Part shown: positions 23,216 to 33,486 of the stretch, one piece after another
Position numbering within the stretch: the stretch's first letter is position 1
Layout of the letters: each line of letters starts with the position of its first letter
NCBI GenBank assembly: GCA_039707465.1
Contig: CM077644.1
Coordinates: 221,272,962-221,336,961 of the forward strand
DNA length: 64,000 nucleotides
Source: Rhabdophis nuchalis
Taxonomy: Eukaryota; Chordata; Lepidosauria; Squamata; Natricidae
Reading direction: 5' to 3'
Made by a program: the position numbers and the translations under genes
Notes under the pieces: model-generated
Databases searched by the model: none
The model's input: only the letters and a program-made list of their open reading frames with translations
Told to the model about the DNA's origin: nothing

Positions 23216-24025
23216 ATTGGGGTTCTAAATCCGGAACTATTGAAATGATTGAACTGTACAATGGGGTGGGTGGGGGGAAGGGATTTTATTGTTCTTTTCT
23301 GCTTCAACATTTTTCCCCATTTGGTTTTAAATGAATTGCTATTCCAAACCAGTTGTTTAGATAGGCTAATTGTGATAAATAATGTTTTATGCCTGCGTGA
23401 ATGTAGGGAAGTCATATTCACAAAGGTTTCATGTATCCCCCACAGCTTCCACTGGTATTGCTCTAACCTGAGTTAAATGCAGTATCTAATTGCTAGTTCC
23501 AGTGTGTTATGTTTATACAATACGATCCTTATTTTTTTCCACTTGAGTAGATAAAGGAGGTATCTATTTATGTTATCGTCACCAGAATTTGATTAGTTAC
23601 ATTGAAAACCAACAGAAGCAGATGTATTCTCTGAAAGAAATGGGAGTTTGGGCAGCATGAAAAGCACAAAAGGCAAAAAAGGAAAGGGAGGGACATTTCC
23701 GTTGGCACACAGAGCATTATTTAATGTGCATAATCTAAGCTCCAATCCAGATTTTGAGTTGGGGTAACATGTATTCTGCAATGTAAAACACTTATTTTTA
23801 TTTGAAAAGCTTCAATATATATATTTGTTTGTAAGAGCAAACTGCTCAATCTTATTAGTCACTTATGAAAATTCTGCTTGCCCTCCATGATTCTTATGAA
23901 AAGGAGATAGGTGTGAGCATTCAGTAGGTACATCAGTAGAAAACCAATCTATCTGCTATCAGTTCTGGTCAGATGGTATTCTGATTGGTCATATATTTAA
24001 TAGCTTTTAAAGAGTTACCTTCTTA
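23216..24025. other. Single-copy-looking sequence
   Basis: Nothing recognised. There is a G-rich run near 23260. Confidence 0.4.
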
Positions 24026-24385
24026 CAATACAATACAATACAATACAATACAATACAATACAATACAATACAATACAATACAATACAATACAATACAATA
24101 CAATACAATACAATACAATAGCAGAGTTGGAAGGGACCTTGTAGGTCTTCTAGTCCAACCCCTTGCGTGGGCAGGAACCTTATACCATTTCAGAGAAATG
24201 GCTATCTAACATCTTCTTAAAGACTTCCAGGGTTGGGGCATTCACAACTTCTGAAGGCAAGCTGTTCCAGAGGTTAATTGTTCTAACTGTCAAGAAATGT
24301 CTCCTTAGTTCTAAGTTGCTTCTCTCCTTGATTAGTTTCCACCCATTGTTTCTTGTCCTGCCCCCAGGTATTCTTAAATCCTAAC
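24026..24385 (-). mobile_element. CR1 LINE 3' end with (CAATA)19 tail
   Basis: On the minus strand this is the CR1 3' coding and untranslated end, including GGACTAGAAGACCTACAAGG and CCCTTCCAACTCTGC. It then runs into 95 bp of perfect ATTGT repeats (CAATA on the plus strand, 24026-24120). The usual snake CR1 tail is ATTCT, so this one has mutated and expanded as ATTGT. It is 5' truncated at about 24385. Confidence 0.9.
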
Positions 24386-24505
24386 ATGCAAAGCTTTGAG
24401 AGGGAGGATGGTTGCAAGAGAAACACATTATCTGTTGAGGTCATTGATGGACAACAGTCACAAATGGAATAGTATTAGATTAGGAGTGAATGAATGAGTT
24501 TCTAT

Positions 24506-24753
24506 CAGAGGTGGTATTCAACAGGTTTCGGAGAACTGGTAAATACCACCTCTGACTAGCCCCATCCCTATCAATTCTCTGCCTCCTGAGTCCCAGCTGA
24601 TCAAGAGGGAATGGGTATTTTATAGTAACCTTACCCTGGAGTGGGGCAGGAATGAAGATTTTACAGTATCCTTCCCCTGCCATGCTCACTAAGCCACGCC
24701 CACCAAGCCATGCCCACAGAACCAGTAGTAAACATTTTTGAATCCCACCATTG
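24506..24753 (-). mobile_element. hAT MITE with 8-bp target duplication
   Basis: It begins CAGAGGTGGTATTCA and ends TTGAATCCCACCATTG, the reverse of the element at 4824. Flanks GTTTCTAT (24498-24505) and TTTTCTAT (24754-24761) match at 7 of 8. It is non-coding. Confidence 0.85.
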
Positions 24754-24761
24754 TTTTCTAT

Positions 24762-25148
24762 GATAGATGGGTGGATGTATAGAAGCAGGAAGAAAGTGCT
24801 GAGAGACTAGGAGGATTACCACCATCTTGACAGTGGCATTGAATACAAGCTTCCCATTATTATTATTTTTCATAATTTAAACTGTCCCAGGTTACATTAT
24901 GAGTAAGTTTTGTTTTGGTTTTTATTCTTAAAGGTGTGGAAAGTTAACACCCACCCTTCTCCTAAAAGAATGAAATATTTTAGGAAATGTTAAAAAGGCA
25001 GAATATTATATTTCCCTAAAGGAGAAATAGAGAAACATGCTCTTGGGGGCAGAAAGCAGCCTATTAAGTCTTTCTTAATAGTCCCCAATTTGGTGCCCAT
25101 TGAGAAAGATTGGGCCAGCCTATCTACAACACAAAAGAACTTCCACTC
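24762..25148. other. Single-copy-looking sequence
   Basis: Nothing recognised. Confidence 0.4.
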
Positions 25149-25149
25149 C

Positions 25150-25541
25150 AGGTTGATGGGATTAAGATATTACGCCATCAGGACACAATAGGATTAACCC
25201 TCTACCATCTAACACCCTAGCTCACCACATTGCACAATCTCCTGGGGACATTGGATCATCCTCCGGGCTTCAACCAAACGTAGCTCAGACAGCCTACAGA
25301 ACCAGCTATGATGCCTACAACAGCCAATAGAATACATGTTCTTGCACGGAAACAGGAAGATCAAGTGCAAAGCCCAAGGGAAGGTATAAAAGCCACCCAC
25401 TCTCAACTCCATGTGGTCAGCTACCCAGAATCACACGTGTTTGGTGGTTCTGTTCATCATTAGACCATCTTTCCAATCAGTCTCCGTGTTTCCAGTGTCT
25501 TTCTCCTGGCTTGGATATTTGATGGATATTTCTTCCAACAA
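25150..25541 (+). mobile_element. LTR-like unit B
   Basis: It is a second member of the family at 22185-22511, in the same orientation and about 3 kb away. It has AACAGCCAATAGAATACATG, the TATA box GGTATAAAAG near 25383, CATGTGGTCAGCTACCC, CATTAGACCATCTTTCC, and an end at TTTCTTCCAACA. The region between the two units holds no recognisable gag or pol. Confidence 0.5.
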
Positions 25542-25899
25542 AGAGTTAAGGTTTTGATGAGCATTTTTCAACAAGAACTAGCAGATTTCATTCAGTGGAG
25601 TCATTTCTGATGTAGATAACCTCCCACCTCCCCCATTACAGCTCACAAATCTGTTCTCATGGGACTCAATGACAAATTTCTTTGGTATCATAAAATGGAA
25701 AGGATTCTGGAGGTGACAAACTTGGCTAGCTTTGTCTGCGCCGAAGAGCTCAGCCTGGTTACTTAATTGGATGGGATTCTTCCAGGAAATAACATAGCTG
25801 TAGGCTAGTCTGGGAAGTTCAAAAAGAATTCCTGCATGAAGGCAATGATCAGCTATTTGTCCTGGAGGTGATTAAAATAAGCAGAACAATAAAAAGAAC

Positions 25900-26252
25900 C
25901 TACGGGAAGTCCTCAACTTACAACCATCCATTTAGTGACCATTTGAAGCTACAACAGCACTGAAAAAGTGGCTTATGGCCATTTTTCACACTTACAACTC
26001 ACTCACACAGCATACCTGTGGTTGCACGGTCAAAATTCGAATACTTGACAACTGGCATGTATTGATGACAGCCAGGGTCATGTGAACACCTTCTGAGACC
26101 TTCTGGCAAGCAAAGTACTGTAAATGGAGAACTAGAGTCACTTAAAAATTGTATTACTAACTTAACAACAGCAGTGATTCACTTAACAGCTGTGACAAGA
26201 AAGGTCATAAAGTGGGGCAAAATTCAGATAACTACTTTGCTTAGCAACAGCA
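25900..26252 (-). mobile_element. MITE, GTCCTCGACTTAC family (reverse)
   Basis: It starts with AAGTCCTCAACTTACAACCA, continues with GTGGCTTATGGCC and ACTTAACAACAGCAGTGATT, and ends near TTGCTTAGCAACAG. It is almost full length and lacks the last few bases of the far end. Confidence 0.75.
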
Positions 26253-26820
26253 AAATAATATATTAATAAAAATTGTTATTATAGCTATAACTATTTTTAT
26301 TAATATCTTATATGGGAAAACATCTTGGGGGGAAAAACCATATTGTGATGCAAAGGATTTCTGCTAGGCTGGCTAGAATTGTCCACACTTAATCCAATGT
26401 TAACATTGTGTTCCTGTCAGAACCCTTTTTTGTTGTTCCTTGGTATAGAAAAATCGATGGCAATTGCTAGCACTATAAGGTAAAATAAAACAAAAAGCTA
26501 AAACCCTTTGAAAAGATTTTGATTGCATAAGCAAAGGGAGAAAAATGAGGTGGAGGACTAAAAGGCCGGCAAGCCCCAGAATAAATCTGAACATCGTTGC
26601 TCAATCCGACAAGTGGGCTGTGAACAATTGCAAAGTTGTGCCACTACTGCATGTAAGGGTATAGAAATATAGAAAGGCTACCTTAATAGATCCTGGTCAC
26701 AGCTAGGGAATGTATAGGATTTGTTCAGATTCAGGAGCCTTGAAATAATTTGTTTTGACACAGATCCCCAAGAAATATTCTGCTTAATTGTACAACACAG
26801 GAGATGTCTCAAGAAAACAC
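26253..26820. other. AT-rich single-copy-looking sequence
   Basis: Nothing recognised. Confidence 0.4.
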
Positions 26821-26825
26821 AAGCG

Positions 26826-26862
26826 CTCTCTGTCTCTTGGTCTCTGTCTCTCTGTCTCTGTC

Positions 26863-26910
<48 letters not shown>

Positions 26911-26923
26911 GCTCGCTCGCTCG

Positions 26924-26961
<38 letters not shown>
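26826..26961 (+). repeat. Compound TCTC/TCTG/CTCG/TG microsatellite
   Basis: TCTG units (26866-26904) change to CTCG units (about 26909-26926) and then to TG units up to 26961. The blocks abut without a spacer. Confidence 0.95.
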
Positions 26962-26963
<2 letters not shown>

Positions 26964-26984
26964 GCTAATCATATTCTGTATTCA

Positions 26985-27760
26985 TCTCCCAGTTTCTGGC
27001 AGCTCTGCCATACCATGTTCTATTCAATTAATAATGCTGTTGCAAATTGGCAAATCGCATTTGGATTAAAACACCCAGAAGAGCCTTCCCCCACCTCTTC
27101 CCAGATGAATAAAAAATGTTCTGCCTTTTCTCTGGTGTAGAACAATTTGTCAAGCAATTAGCCAATCTAATTAAATTTTTGTAGTGCTAATCAAACAAAT
27201 ATGCTAACTTTTTTTTCTTTTGGCTCAGGCGGTTCACTGTCTCCTCACATTTAACTTGATGGCTTGAAAGAGGGACAGTACTGGCTGCCACTCCACATAA
27301 TCACCTTATTTGCATTTTATATTGGTAAATCAAATTAAGCACCAGTGCCTTTTAGTATGATTGACTATGGTCACGGCTGCTCAGACCAGACTTTTTTTTC
27401 CCCCTTTCCATAGAAAATTAGGCACATTTTAATATGAGAGAGAAGGTTGGGCTTTCAGTGGCTGGCAAACGACATTCACTCAGCTAATTAAAAGTGCTTG
27501 TTGCTTTTTTTTTTTGCTTTTTTTCCCTGCCAGGATATGATAGATTTACCCAGCTGGTGTGTCCATTTTGCCTTTTGCATAATTTCTTGATGGACATTTT
27601 TAATTTTGCCTTCTAATAAGATTTGTCCAAACAACACCTCAAACGGAGTGGGGAGCGAGCAGTGTATAAATAATATTTTGTAGCTGTGATTTAATTTCAG
27701 GAAAACACTTATTTAGTAGCAGCTTGTAGGAATGGAATTGTTTAGTTAATGCCTCAGGAG
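26985..27760. other. Candidate conserved regulatory block
   Basis: This is about 0.8 kb of non-repetitive sequence with many homeodomain-type words: CAATTAATAATG, AATTAGCCAATCTAATTAAA, CTAATTAAAAGTG and TTATTTGCAT (octamer-like). There is no long frame. Such density is typical of deeply conserved developmental enhancers, but conservation itself cannot be seen here. Confidence 0.35.
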
Positions 27761-27806
27761 GAGTGGGTATTGAGAGCCAGTTTATCCTTTTAAAATCCTT
27801 TCCAGG

Positions 27807-27871
27807 GGAAGGAAGGAAGGAAGGAAGGAAGGAAGGAAGGAAGGAAGGAAGGAAGGAAGGAAGGAAGGAAG
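27807..27871 (+). repeat. (GGAA)16 microsatellite
   Basis: A perfect GGAA tetranucleotide array. GGAA is also the ETS-factor core motif. Confidence 0.95.
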
Positions 27872-28575
27872 ACCAAACCATCAGTTTTATGTTTAAAAAT
27901 CATAAGAGTCAGTGGGCTAAATACTGGAACTGAACTGTGGCTGATCCACATATCCCAAAAATTCATACTTGTTGAATCATTACTGGATTCAGTTCTAACA
28001 CCCATTTAGTCGAGATAAATACTATTTCTCTAGAAGTTAAGGAAGAGGGGTGCGGGGCGGGGGGCTGGAGATGCTGACATTTAACATGACTGGACAGATA
28101 GTGAGGCTGACACCAAAACTTTATCTCTCCTCCCCCTTCTGGGAAAGGAAAGGGAAGGGGAATTAAAAAATATTCCTGTTACTGGCAAGATTATTCTAGG
28201 AGAGGGAACAAATGTGGAGTGGAGGGAGATTTTTTCTTTTGTCTTGTTTGGATTCTGGAAAGCTGCTACAGTAAAGGGACATTTTGTTCATTTGATAGAA
28301 ATTGTCAATTAAATGTTAATAAAACACATTTCAATTTGATTCTAATCTGTTAAATTAACTTTCATGCCTCTCCTGCTTAGCCAGTTAATTATTATACATT
28401 ATTTTCCAATCTCTTAATGTATATGGAAATTTATTTTAAAATCTTTATATACAACTGTCATTAGAAGTAAATCCTAAAAACGGGCTCAATAATGTACTAT
28501 ATTAGACGAAATGCTTCAATGTCCCCTCACCCAAATGAATTTACCCTAAAATGATTGTTGTCTTGAAATACCCAG
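27872..28575. other. AT-rich sequence, possibly regulatory
   Basis: No repeat or gene. 28290-28440 is rich in TTAATTA and AATTAA words like the block upstream of the GGAA array. Confidence 0.3.
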
Positions 28576-28577
28576 GC

Positions 28578-28765
28578 TTTAAAGTTAGTTATAGTTATAG
28601 TTTATTTGATTTATATACCGCACCCTTTCCCAAAAGGGACTCGGGGCGGTGCACAGGCAATTTAAAAAACATATATAAACAACAATATACAAAATATAAA
28701 ACCAAATTAAATTAATATCCCTGTGCTAAAAATTTAAATACATTAAAACAATCCCTAAAGGTAGA
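28578..28765 (-). mobile_element. L2 LINE 3' untranslated end
   Basis: The terminal L2 motif ATACCGCACCCTTTCCC...GGGGCGGTGCACAGG is followed by an A-rich region and GTGCTAAAAA. No coding sequence remains. Confidence 0.75.
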
Positions 28766-29392
28766 AGAAATATCTGATTCTCTAATTTCAAACCAATGAC
28801 CACTGTCCTGATATACCTTCGTTGCTTATCAGTCATTGTTATGGCTACTAAAAAGGTCACAGAGGACGTATGGCACCATAAAGGTTATTTTTGTTATTCT
28901 AAGGAGGAAGTTTAGACATCTGATATACTACCAAGATAATACAGACACTCGCTTTAATTTTGACAGCCAAGCTGGGACGTGGTTTGAAAAGAAAAAGAGA
29001 GAAAAGAGAAAGCTCCTTTTTATTTTGTCTAGAATTATACAGGATTTAGGGCCTTTTCTGTGCGTTGTCAGATCAAAGGCAGCCAGATGAGAATGCTCTC
29101 CCCACCCACCCACCCGCCATCATATAATGACTGCAAAACCTGAAATGGAAATACATGATTTGTAATGGCTAGGTAGTACCCAACATATAGATTATGGTCA
29201 GTAATTACCTCTTAGTTGAAATAACTAATGCAGAATTTCTTAAAGACTTCAATTAACTGGGACCTTTTCAGGCTGGATTCAGGTCTGGTTTGAGGAGAAA
29301 ATCAACCTTGGTGATAGATGATTTCCTGCAGAAGAAAGGGGAGTGTGACTTTGTTGATCCTACTTGATCTCTTGTCAGCTTTTGATACCATC
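28766..29392. other. No recognised feature
   Basis: Single-copy-looking. There is a short frame at 28836-29090 without recognisable motifs. Confidence 0.4.
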
Positions 29393-29400
29393 AGCTACAA

Positions 29401-29540
29401 CAGTGTTTCTCAACCTTGGCCTCTTAAAGATATGTGGACTTCAATTCCTAGAAATCCCTAGCCACCATAGGGGAGTTTGCTGGGGAATTCTGGGACTTAA
29501 AGTCCACACATCTTCACGCACCCAAGGTTGAGAAACACTG
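29401..29540. mobile_element. 140-bp hAT MITE with target duplication
   Basis: The ends are CAGTGTTTCTCAACCTTGG and AAGGTTGAGAAACACTG, near-perfect inverted repeats. Flanks AGCTACAA (29393-29400) and AGCTACAG (29541-29548) match at 7 of 8. Confidence 0.88.
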
Positions 29541-29548
29541 AGCTACAG

Positions 29549-30126
29549 TATGCTCTTGGATTATTTCCATGAGGAGTGACCCCATAGAGATATGACCCCA
29601 TAGTAGTATCCATCCTTCTAACAGACTGGGGTTCTGAAATCTGCTTCACTGTTATTCTCATAGATAAAATACATTTAGCCAAGCCTTTGCAATATAGCGT
29701 ATATTAATAACTCTCTATATCTTTTTTTTTTTTTTGCTGTCTTTGATTTTCCCGTCACTTTTAAATATTTCCTTCACTTTTTAAAAAATGGCATTCTGAA
29801 ATGAAATGAGACTCCTTTGAACTCTTCTGTCAATACTTCTGTTGACAACATTATTTATTTCCAAGCAGGGGCCTTGGTACTGTTGTTGTTAAATTAGAAA
29901 TTCCTTCCATATTGTTTGCTACATGAGTATTGAAAGGCATATTCATTTCCCATATCTGCATGAAATGTAGTTTCTTCTGGGGTGTGATCCTTATGAAAAC
30001 TTCATTGTTTTCATACTTCATGTCACTTCCCTTTTCTACTTCCCTTTTTTCTTAAAAGAAAAAAAATATTTTAAATTCAAAGGGAACCAGAGATTTTTTT
30101 AAAAAATCGGTACAAAAGGAAGCCAT
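29549..30126. other. AT-rich sequence, nothing recognised
   Basis: Homopolymer runs only. Confidence 0.4.
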
Positions 30127-30134
30127 ACTTAGAG

Positions 30135-30225
30135 CAGGGATGTCCAAACTTGGGAACTAGCTGGCTGGGGAATTCTGGGAGTTGAAGTCCACAAGTCTTA
30201 ATGTTCCCAAGTTTGGACATCCCTG
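30135..30225. mobile_element. 91-bp hAT MITE with perfect target duplication
   Basis: The inverted ends are CAGGGATGTCCAAACTTGGG and CCCAAGTTTGGACATCCCTG, a perfect 20-bp inverted repeat. Flanks ACTTAGAG (30127-30134 and 30226-30233) are identical. The centre carries GGCTGGGGAATTCTGGGAG, shared with 29401 and 53829. Confidence 0.93.
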
Positions 30226-30379
30226 ACTTAGAGCGTATACTTGAATTATGACTGTAATTTTCATCCTCAAATTTCTATTGTACTGCCCTCAGGGATACTC
30301 CTGCCAGATAAACTTTTCATTTTTATGTACAGGCGGGCCTCAATTTACTCGTACCATTGAGACAAGAATTTTCATTACT

Positions 30380-30950
30380 AAGCAGAAATTGTGGTTGTGG
30401 AACATCTTGTCTACCCCTTCCCCACCCCCAGTGTGTGATTGGCCCTGACCAGGGGTGGGTTCTGGCTCCTGCTTCTGCCGGTTTGCTCAGGGACGCCCTG
30501 CATGTGAGCTTGATGTGTACTATCCACACATGCACAGTACAAAAATGTTTTAGCGCAAAAGCAAAAAACAAAATGGCAGCACCGTAGAACCGGTTCGGGG
30601 GCGTGGCAGGCTGAGTTACTACCTACTTGGCTGAACTGGTCTGAACCGATAGGAACCCACCTCTGGCCCTGACGTTTCTCACCTTTCAGAAGAACCTAAA
30701 GACTCTTCCAGTTAGCAAATGGGGAGTATCATAGTGGAGGTGGTTGATCGATTAACAATGGATCCCACCTCCCCACCATCCTGCTCCCAACCCCCCATCT
30801 TTTAATTTGGCCTTAAATTCTAGGTTGTATACTAGTTTATGAATGCTCTTAGTTTAGATAGTTTTTACTTGTATGATTGTAAGCTGCTCAGACTTAACTT
30901 GAGGTGAGATAGGCAGCCGATACATTTTATAAATACATGCATACAAACAT
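30380..30950 (+). mobile_element. Old CR1/L2-type LINE 3' end, interrupted
   Basis: Before 30449 the translation resembles a LINE ORF end (LWLWNILS). After 30674 it resumes with a FRRTLKTLP-like block, then a 3' untranslated region ending TTGTAAGCTGCTCAG. A hAT MITE sits between the two halves. The match is weak and inferred from motif order. Confidence 0.4.
30450..30665 (+). mobile_element. 216-bp hAT MITE with perfect target duplication
   Basis: It begins CAGGGGTGGGTTCTGGC and ends AGGAACCCACCTCTG. Flanks GCCCTGAC (30442-30449 and 30666-30673) are identical. The body includes ATGGCAGCACCGTAG and GGCTGAACTGGTC, shared with 10608-10765. Confidence 0.92.
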
Positions 30951-30983
30951 ACATGCATATTATAAGTAAGCAAGCAAGGAAAG

Positions 30984-31525
30984 TGGTTGTTAAAGGAGTT
31001 GCACCTGATTTTGCAACCATTTTTGCCACAGTTGTTAAGCAAATCATTGGAGTTGTTAAGTGAATCACTTCGTCATTAAGAGACTATGGCTTTCCCCCTT
31101 GACTTTGTTTGTGACAAGCTGGCTGAGACTGTCACATATGGCAATCGCATGATCCCAGGATACTGCATCCATCACAAATACATGCCACTTGCTGACCACC
31201 TAATTTTAATAACAATAACAATTAGACTTGTGGTGTATACCCCTTCAGAATACTTTGCATTCTCTAAGCAGTTTACAGAGCCAGAATATTGCCCCCAACA
31301 ATCTGGGTCTTCATTTTACTGACCTCGGAAGGATGGAAGGCTCAGTCAACCTTGAGGATCGAACTACTGGCAGTTGGCAGAATTAACCTGCAATACAGCA
31401 TTCTAACCACCTGGCTACCACATGAATGTGGAGATGTTGCAATGATTGTAAATGCAAGGACCAGTCATCAGTCACTTTTTTCAATGCCATTGTAACTTGA
31501 ATGGTGATAACCCGAATGATATCTG
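30984..31525 (+). mobile_element. MITE, GTCCTCGACTTAC family, split by a SINE
   Basis: The left part (30984-31208) has CCACAGTTGTTAAGC, TTGACTTTGTTTGTG and TGATCCCAGGAT. The right part (31419-31525) resumes with GGAGATGTTGCAATG and CAGTCACTTTTTTCAATGCC. The two join in the order of the intact copy at 14433. Confidence 0.75.
31209..31420 (-). mobile_element. tRNA-derived SINE inserted in the MITE
   Basis: On the minus strand it opens with a tRNA-like GGTTAGAATGCTG head, then CAACCTTCCATCCTT-like and AATGAAGACCCAGATTG words, then a tail resembling an L2-type end. The same family occurs at 61583-61806, also on the minus strand. Confidence 0.7.
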
Positions 31526-31532
31526 CATAATC

Positions 31533-32116
31533 CAGTGATGGCGAACCTATGGCATGCGTGCCACAGGCGGTACGCGGAGCCATTTGTCAGGGCACGCGAG
31601 GCGATGCCCTATCAGCTGGCCAGCATGCATGCGCTTGCTGGCCAGCTGAATTTGCCCTTTTTTATGCTTTTTTCACCCTCCCCAGGCTCCAAAGGCTTTA
31701 TAGGAGCCTCGGGAGGGCGAAAAGAGCTCCCCCGGAGGCCCTCCAGGGGCTTCATGAACTTCCCTGAAACCTCCAGAGTGCTCAAAATGATGCTGCAAGC
31801 AATCAGAGGTCACATCCGGTTCTAGAGGCACATCATTTTGAGTGCTCCGGAGGCTTCATGGAAGCCTCCTGAAGGTTGCTGAAGCCTCCGTAGGGGCTCC
31901 GGGGGGACGGGGGAGGCTCTTATCGCCCTCCCCAGGCTCCTATAAAGCTTCTGAAGCCTGGGGAGGGCGAAAAGAGCATATAAAAAAGGGGGGGTCAGTA
32001 GGGTGTGCATGCGGACTGGGGGTTGCGCATTGCATTATGGGTGCAGCATGCCCACACACGACTCCCCTGCGCTTCCCCCTTATGGCACACGAGCCTAAAA
32101 GGGTTTGCCATCGCTG
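31533..32116 (+). mobile_element. 584-bp hAT MITE, CAGTGATGGCGAACC family
   Basis: The ends are CAGTGATGGCGAACC and GGTTTGCCATCGCTG. Flanks GCATAATC (31525-31532) and GTATAATC (32117-32124) match at 7 of 8. The interior contains paired inverted segments around CACCCTCCCCAGGCTCC and GAGCCTCGGGAGGGCG, so part of it can fold. It abuts the MITE at 30984-31525 and carries no transposase. Confidence 0.88.
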
Positions 32117-32124
32117 GTATAATC

Positions 32125-32412
32125 CATACACAAAAATAAGCTTTTGAGCCTCACTGAACATGCTTTTAGGGTTTCTGTTCTATGAGACCCATTCTACCGA
32201 GTCTAGATTGCAATGAAGTCTTAGACTGGAATACCTTCTAACACCAGTAATAGAAATTTGACATTGCATTCTTCCTTCTGCCATTTCAGTAGCTTCCAAC
32301 ATTTTAAAGCCTCAAAAATAGACATTTCAAGGCTAGCCAAAGAAGTGATAGCACCTAATCCCTTCTCTGTCTCTGCCTCCTTCCCAAATGCTACTACAGT
32401 TTAGCTCCTTCA
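32125..32412. other. Single-copy-looking sequence
   Basis: Nothing recognised before the first copy of the 222-bp duplication. Confidence 0.4.
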
Positions 32413-32634
32413 AAGTTAATCTAAAATGTAATCCTTCCCATGACTGCAGTAGAAACAAATGTAAAATGAACAGAAAATGCAGAAACTTTACTTCTTGCTA
32501 CCTCAGCTGCCAATAGTTCATTTGAAATAGATGGTGCTTTCTGTTACCAGAGCACATGGAGTGAAGCAAAGAATGGCTCTGTATCTGTATTATTTTGTTT
32601 ACTAATCTTTTAGCATTCTTTGACAAGCAATTTT
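32413..32634 (+). repeat. 222-bp direct repeat, left copy flanking L1
   Basis: Identical to 33265-33486 at 219 of 222 positions with no gaps (offset 852). The differences are at 32452, 32460 and 32575. It ends at TTTT and adjoins the poly-T side of the reverse-oriented L1. It is probably a target-site duplication of exceptional length. Confidence 0.95.
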
Positions 32635-33264
32635 TTTTTATTTAAATTTTTTATTTTTTAAACGCTACAACAGAAATTACATATACAATACAGTTCAATA
32701 TTTCACCCTGTGCTATACATAAGAAAGGAAGATTTGGTTCTTCGGATATATCTTCACGATCTCCAAAATCCGCGTTCTCTGGGTACAGGTATCGAAGCAT
32801 CCAAATTTCCAAGCGCATAGTCCACAAATGGCTCCCAGGTTTTCCAGAAAATGTCTCTTTTATAAACACCCTCTCTAAATTTAATATCACATGTCATTTT
32901 ATCATTTAAAGCTAATTTCCACATTTCACAGTACCACTCTTCTATTTTAAAATTCACCTCTAATTTCCAATATCTAGCTATTATAATTCTACCCATTATG
33001 ATCATAATTCTAATCAATTCTTTCTCATATTTTGTTAATTCTGATTCCTTAATTATCAACAGTAATATAGTTTCTGATCTCAATGTTATTCTTTTCTTCA
33101 TCATTTCAAATATAGTTTTCTCCAATTGTTGCCAAAACTTTTTAACTTTATCACATTTATACCACATATGTTCATAAGTTCCCAATTCCGTATTACATCT
33201 CCAACATTTATTACTGATTTTTTTATCCATCAATGATAATCTTAATGGAGTCAAATACTCCATT
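32635..33264 (-). mobile_element. 5'-truncated L1 LINE with intact ORF2 C-terminus
   Basis: The minus strand encodes 169 residues up to a stop, starting at the truncation point. Near residues 18-40 it has KISNKCWRCNTELGTYEHMW, the Cys/His region near the end of L1 ORF2 (CWRC...HMW), then KVKKFWQQLEKTI and ARYWKLE. On the plus strand the left end is T-rich (32635-32660), the complement of a poly(A) tail with an AATAAA-like word. L1 copies itself by target-primed reverse transcription. The frame has no stop, so the insertion is relatively recent. Confidence 0.85.
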
Positions 33265-33486
33265 AAGTTAATCTAAAATGTAATCCTTCCCATGACTGCA
33301 GTACAAACAAAGGTAAAATGAACAGAAAATGCAGAAACTTTACTTCTTGCTACCTCAGCTGCCAATAGTTCATTTGAAATAGATGGTGCTTTCTGTTACC
33401 AGAGCACATGGAGTGAAGCAAAGAATTGCTCTGTATCTGTATTATTTTGTTTACTAATCTTTTAGCATTCTTTGACAAGCAATTTT
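33265..33486 (+). repeat. 222-bp direct repeat, right copy flanking L1
   Basis: This is the second copy of 32413-32634. It ends ...CAATTTT and is followed by AACAAG. The junction reads TTTT/AA on the plus strand, the preferred L1 endonuclease nick. Confidence 0.95.

Noticed and set aside
22209..25412. Related minus-strand frames in both LTR-like units (FPWALHL-type)
   Set aside because: They are the reverse strand of the conserved LTR blocks and carry no known protein motif.
32635..33264. Host gene call for the 169-residue minus-strand frame
   Set aside because: CWRC...HMW and the poly(A)-side tail identify it as the C-terminus of L1 ORF2.
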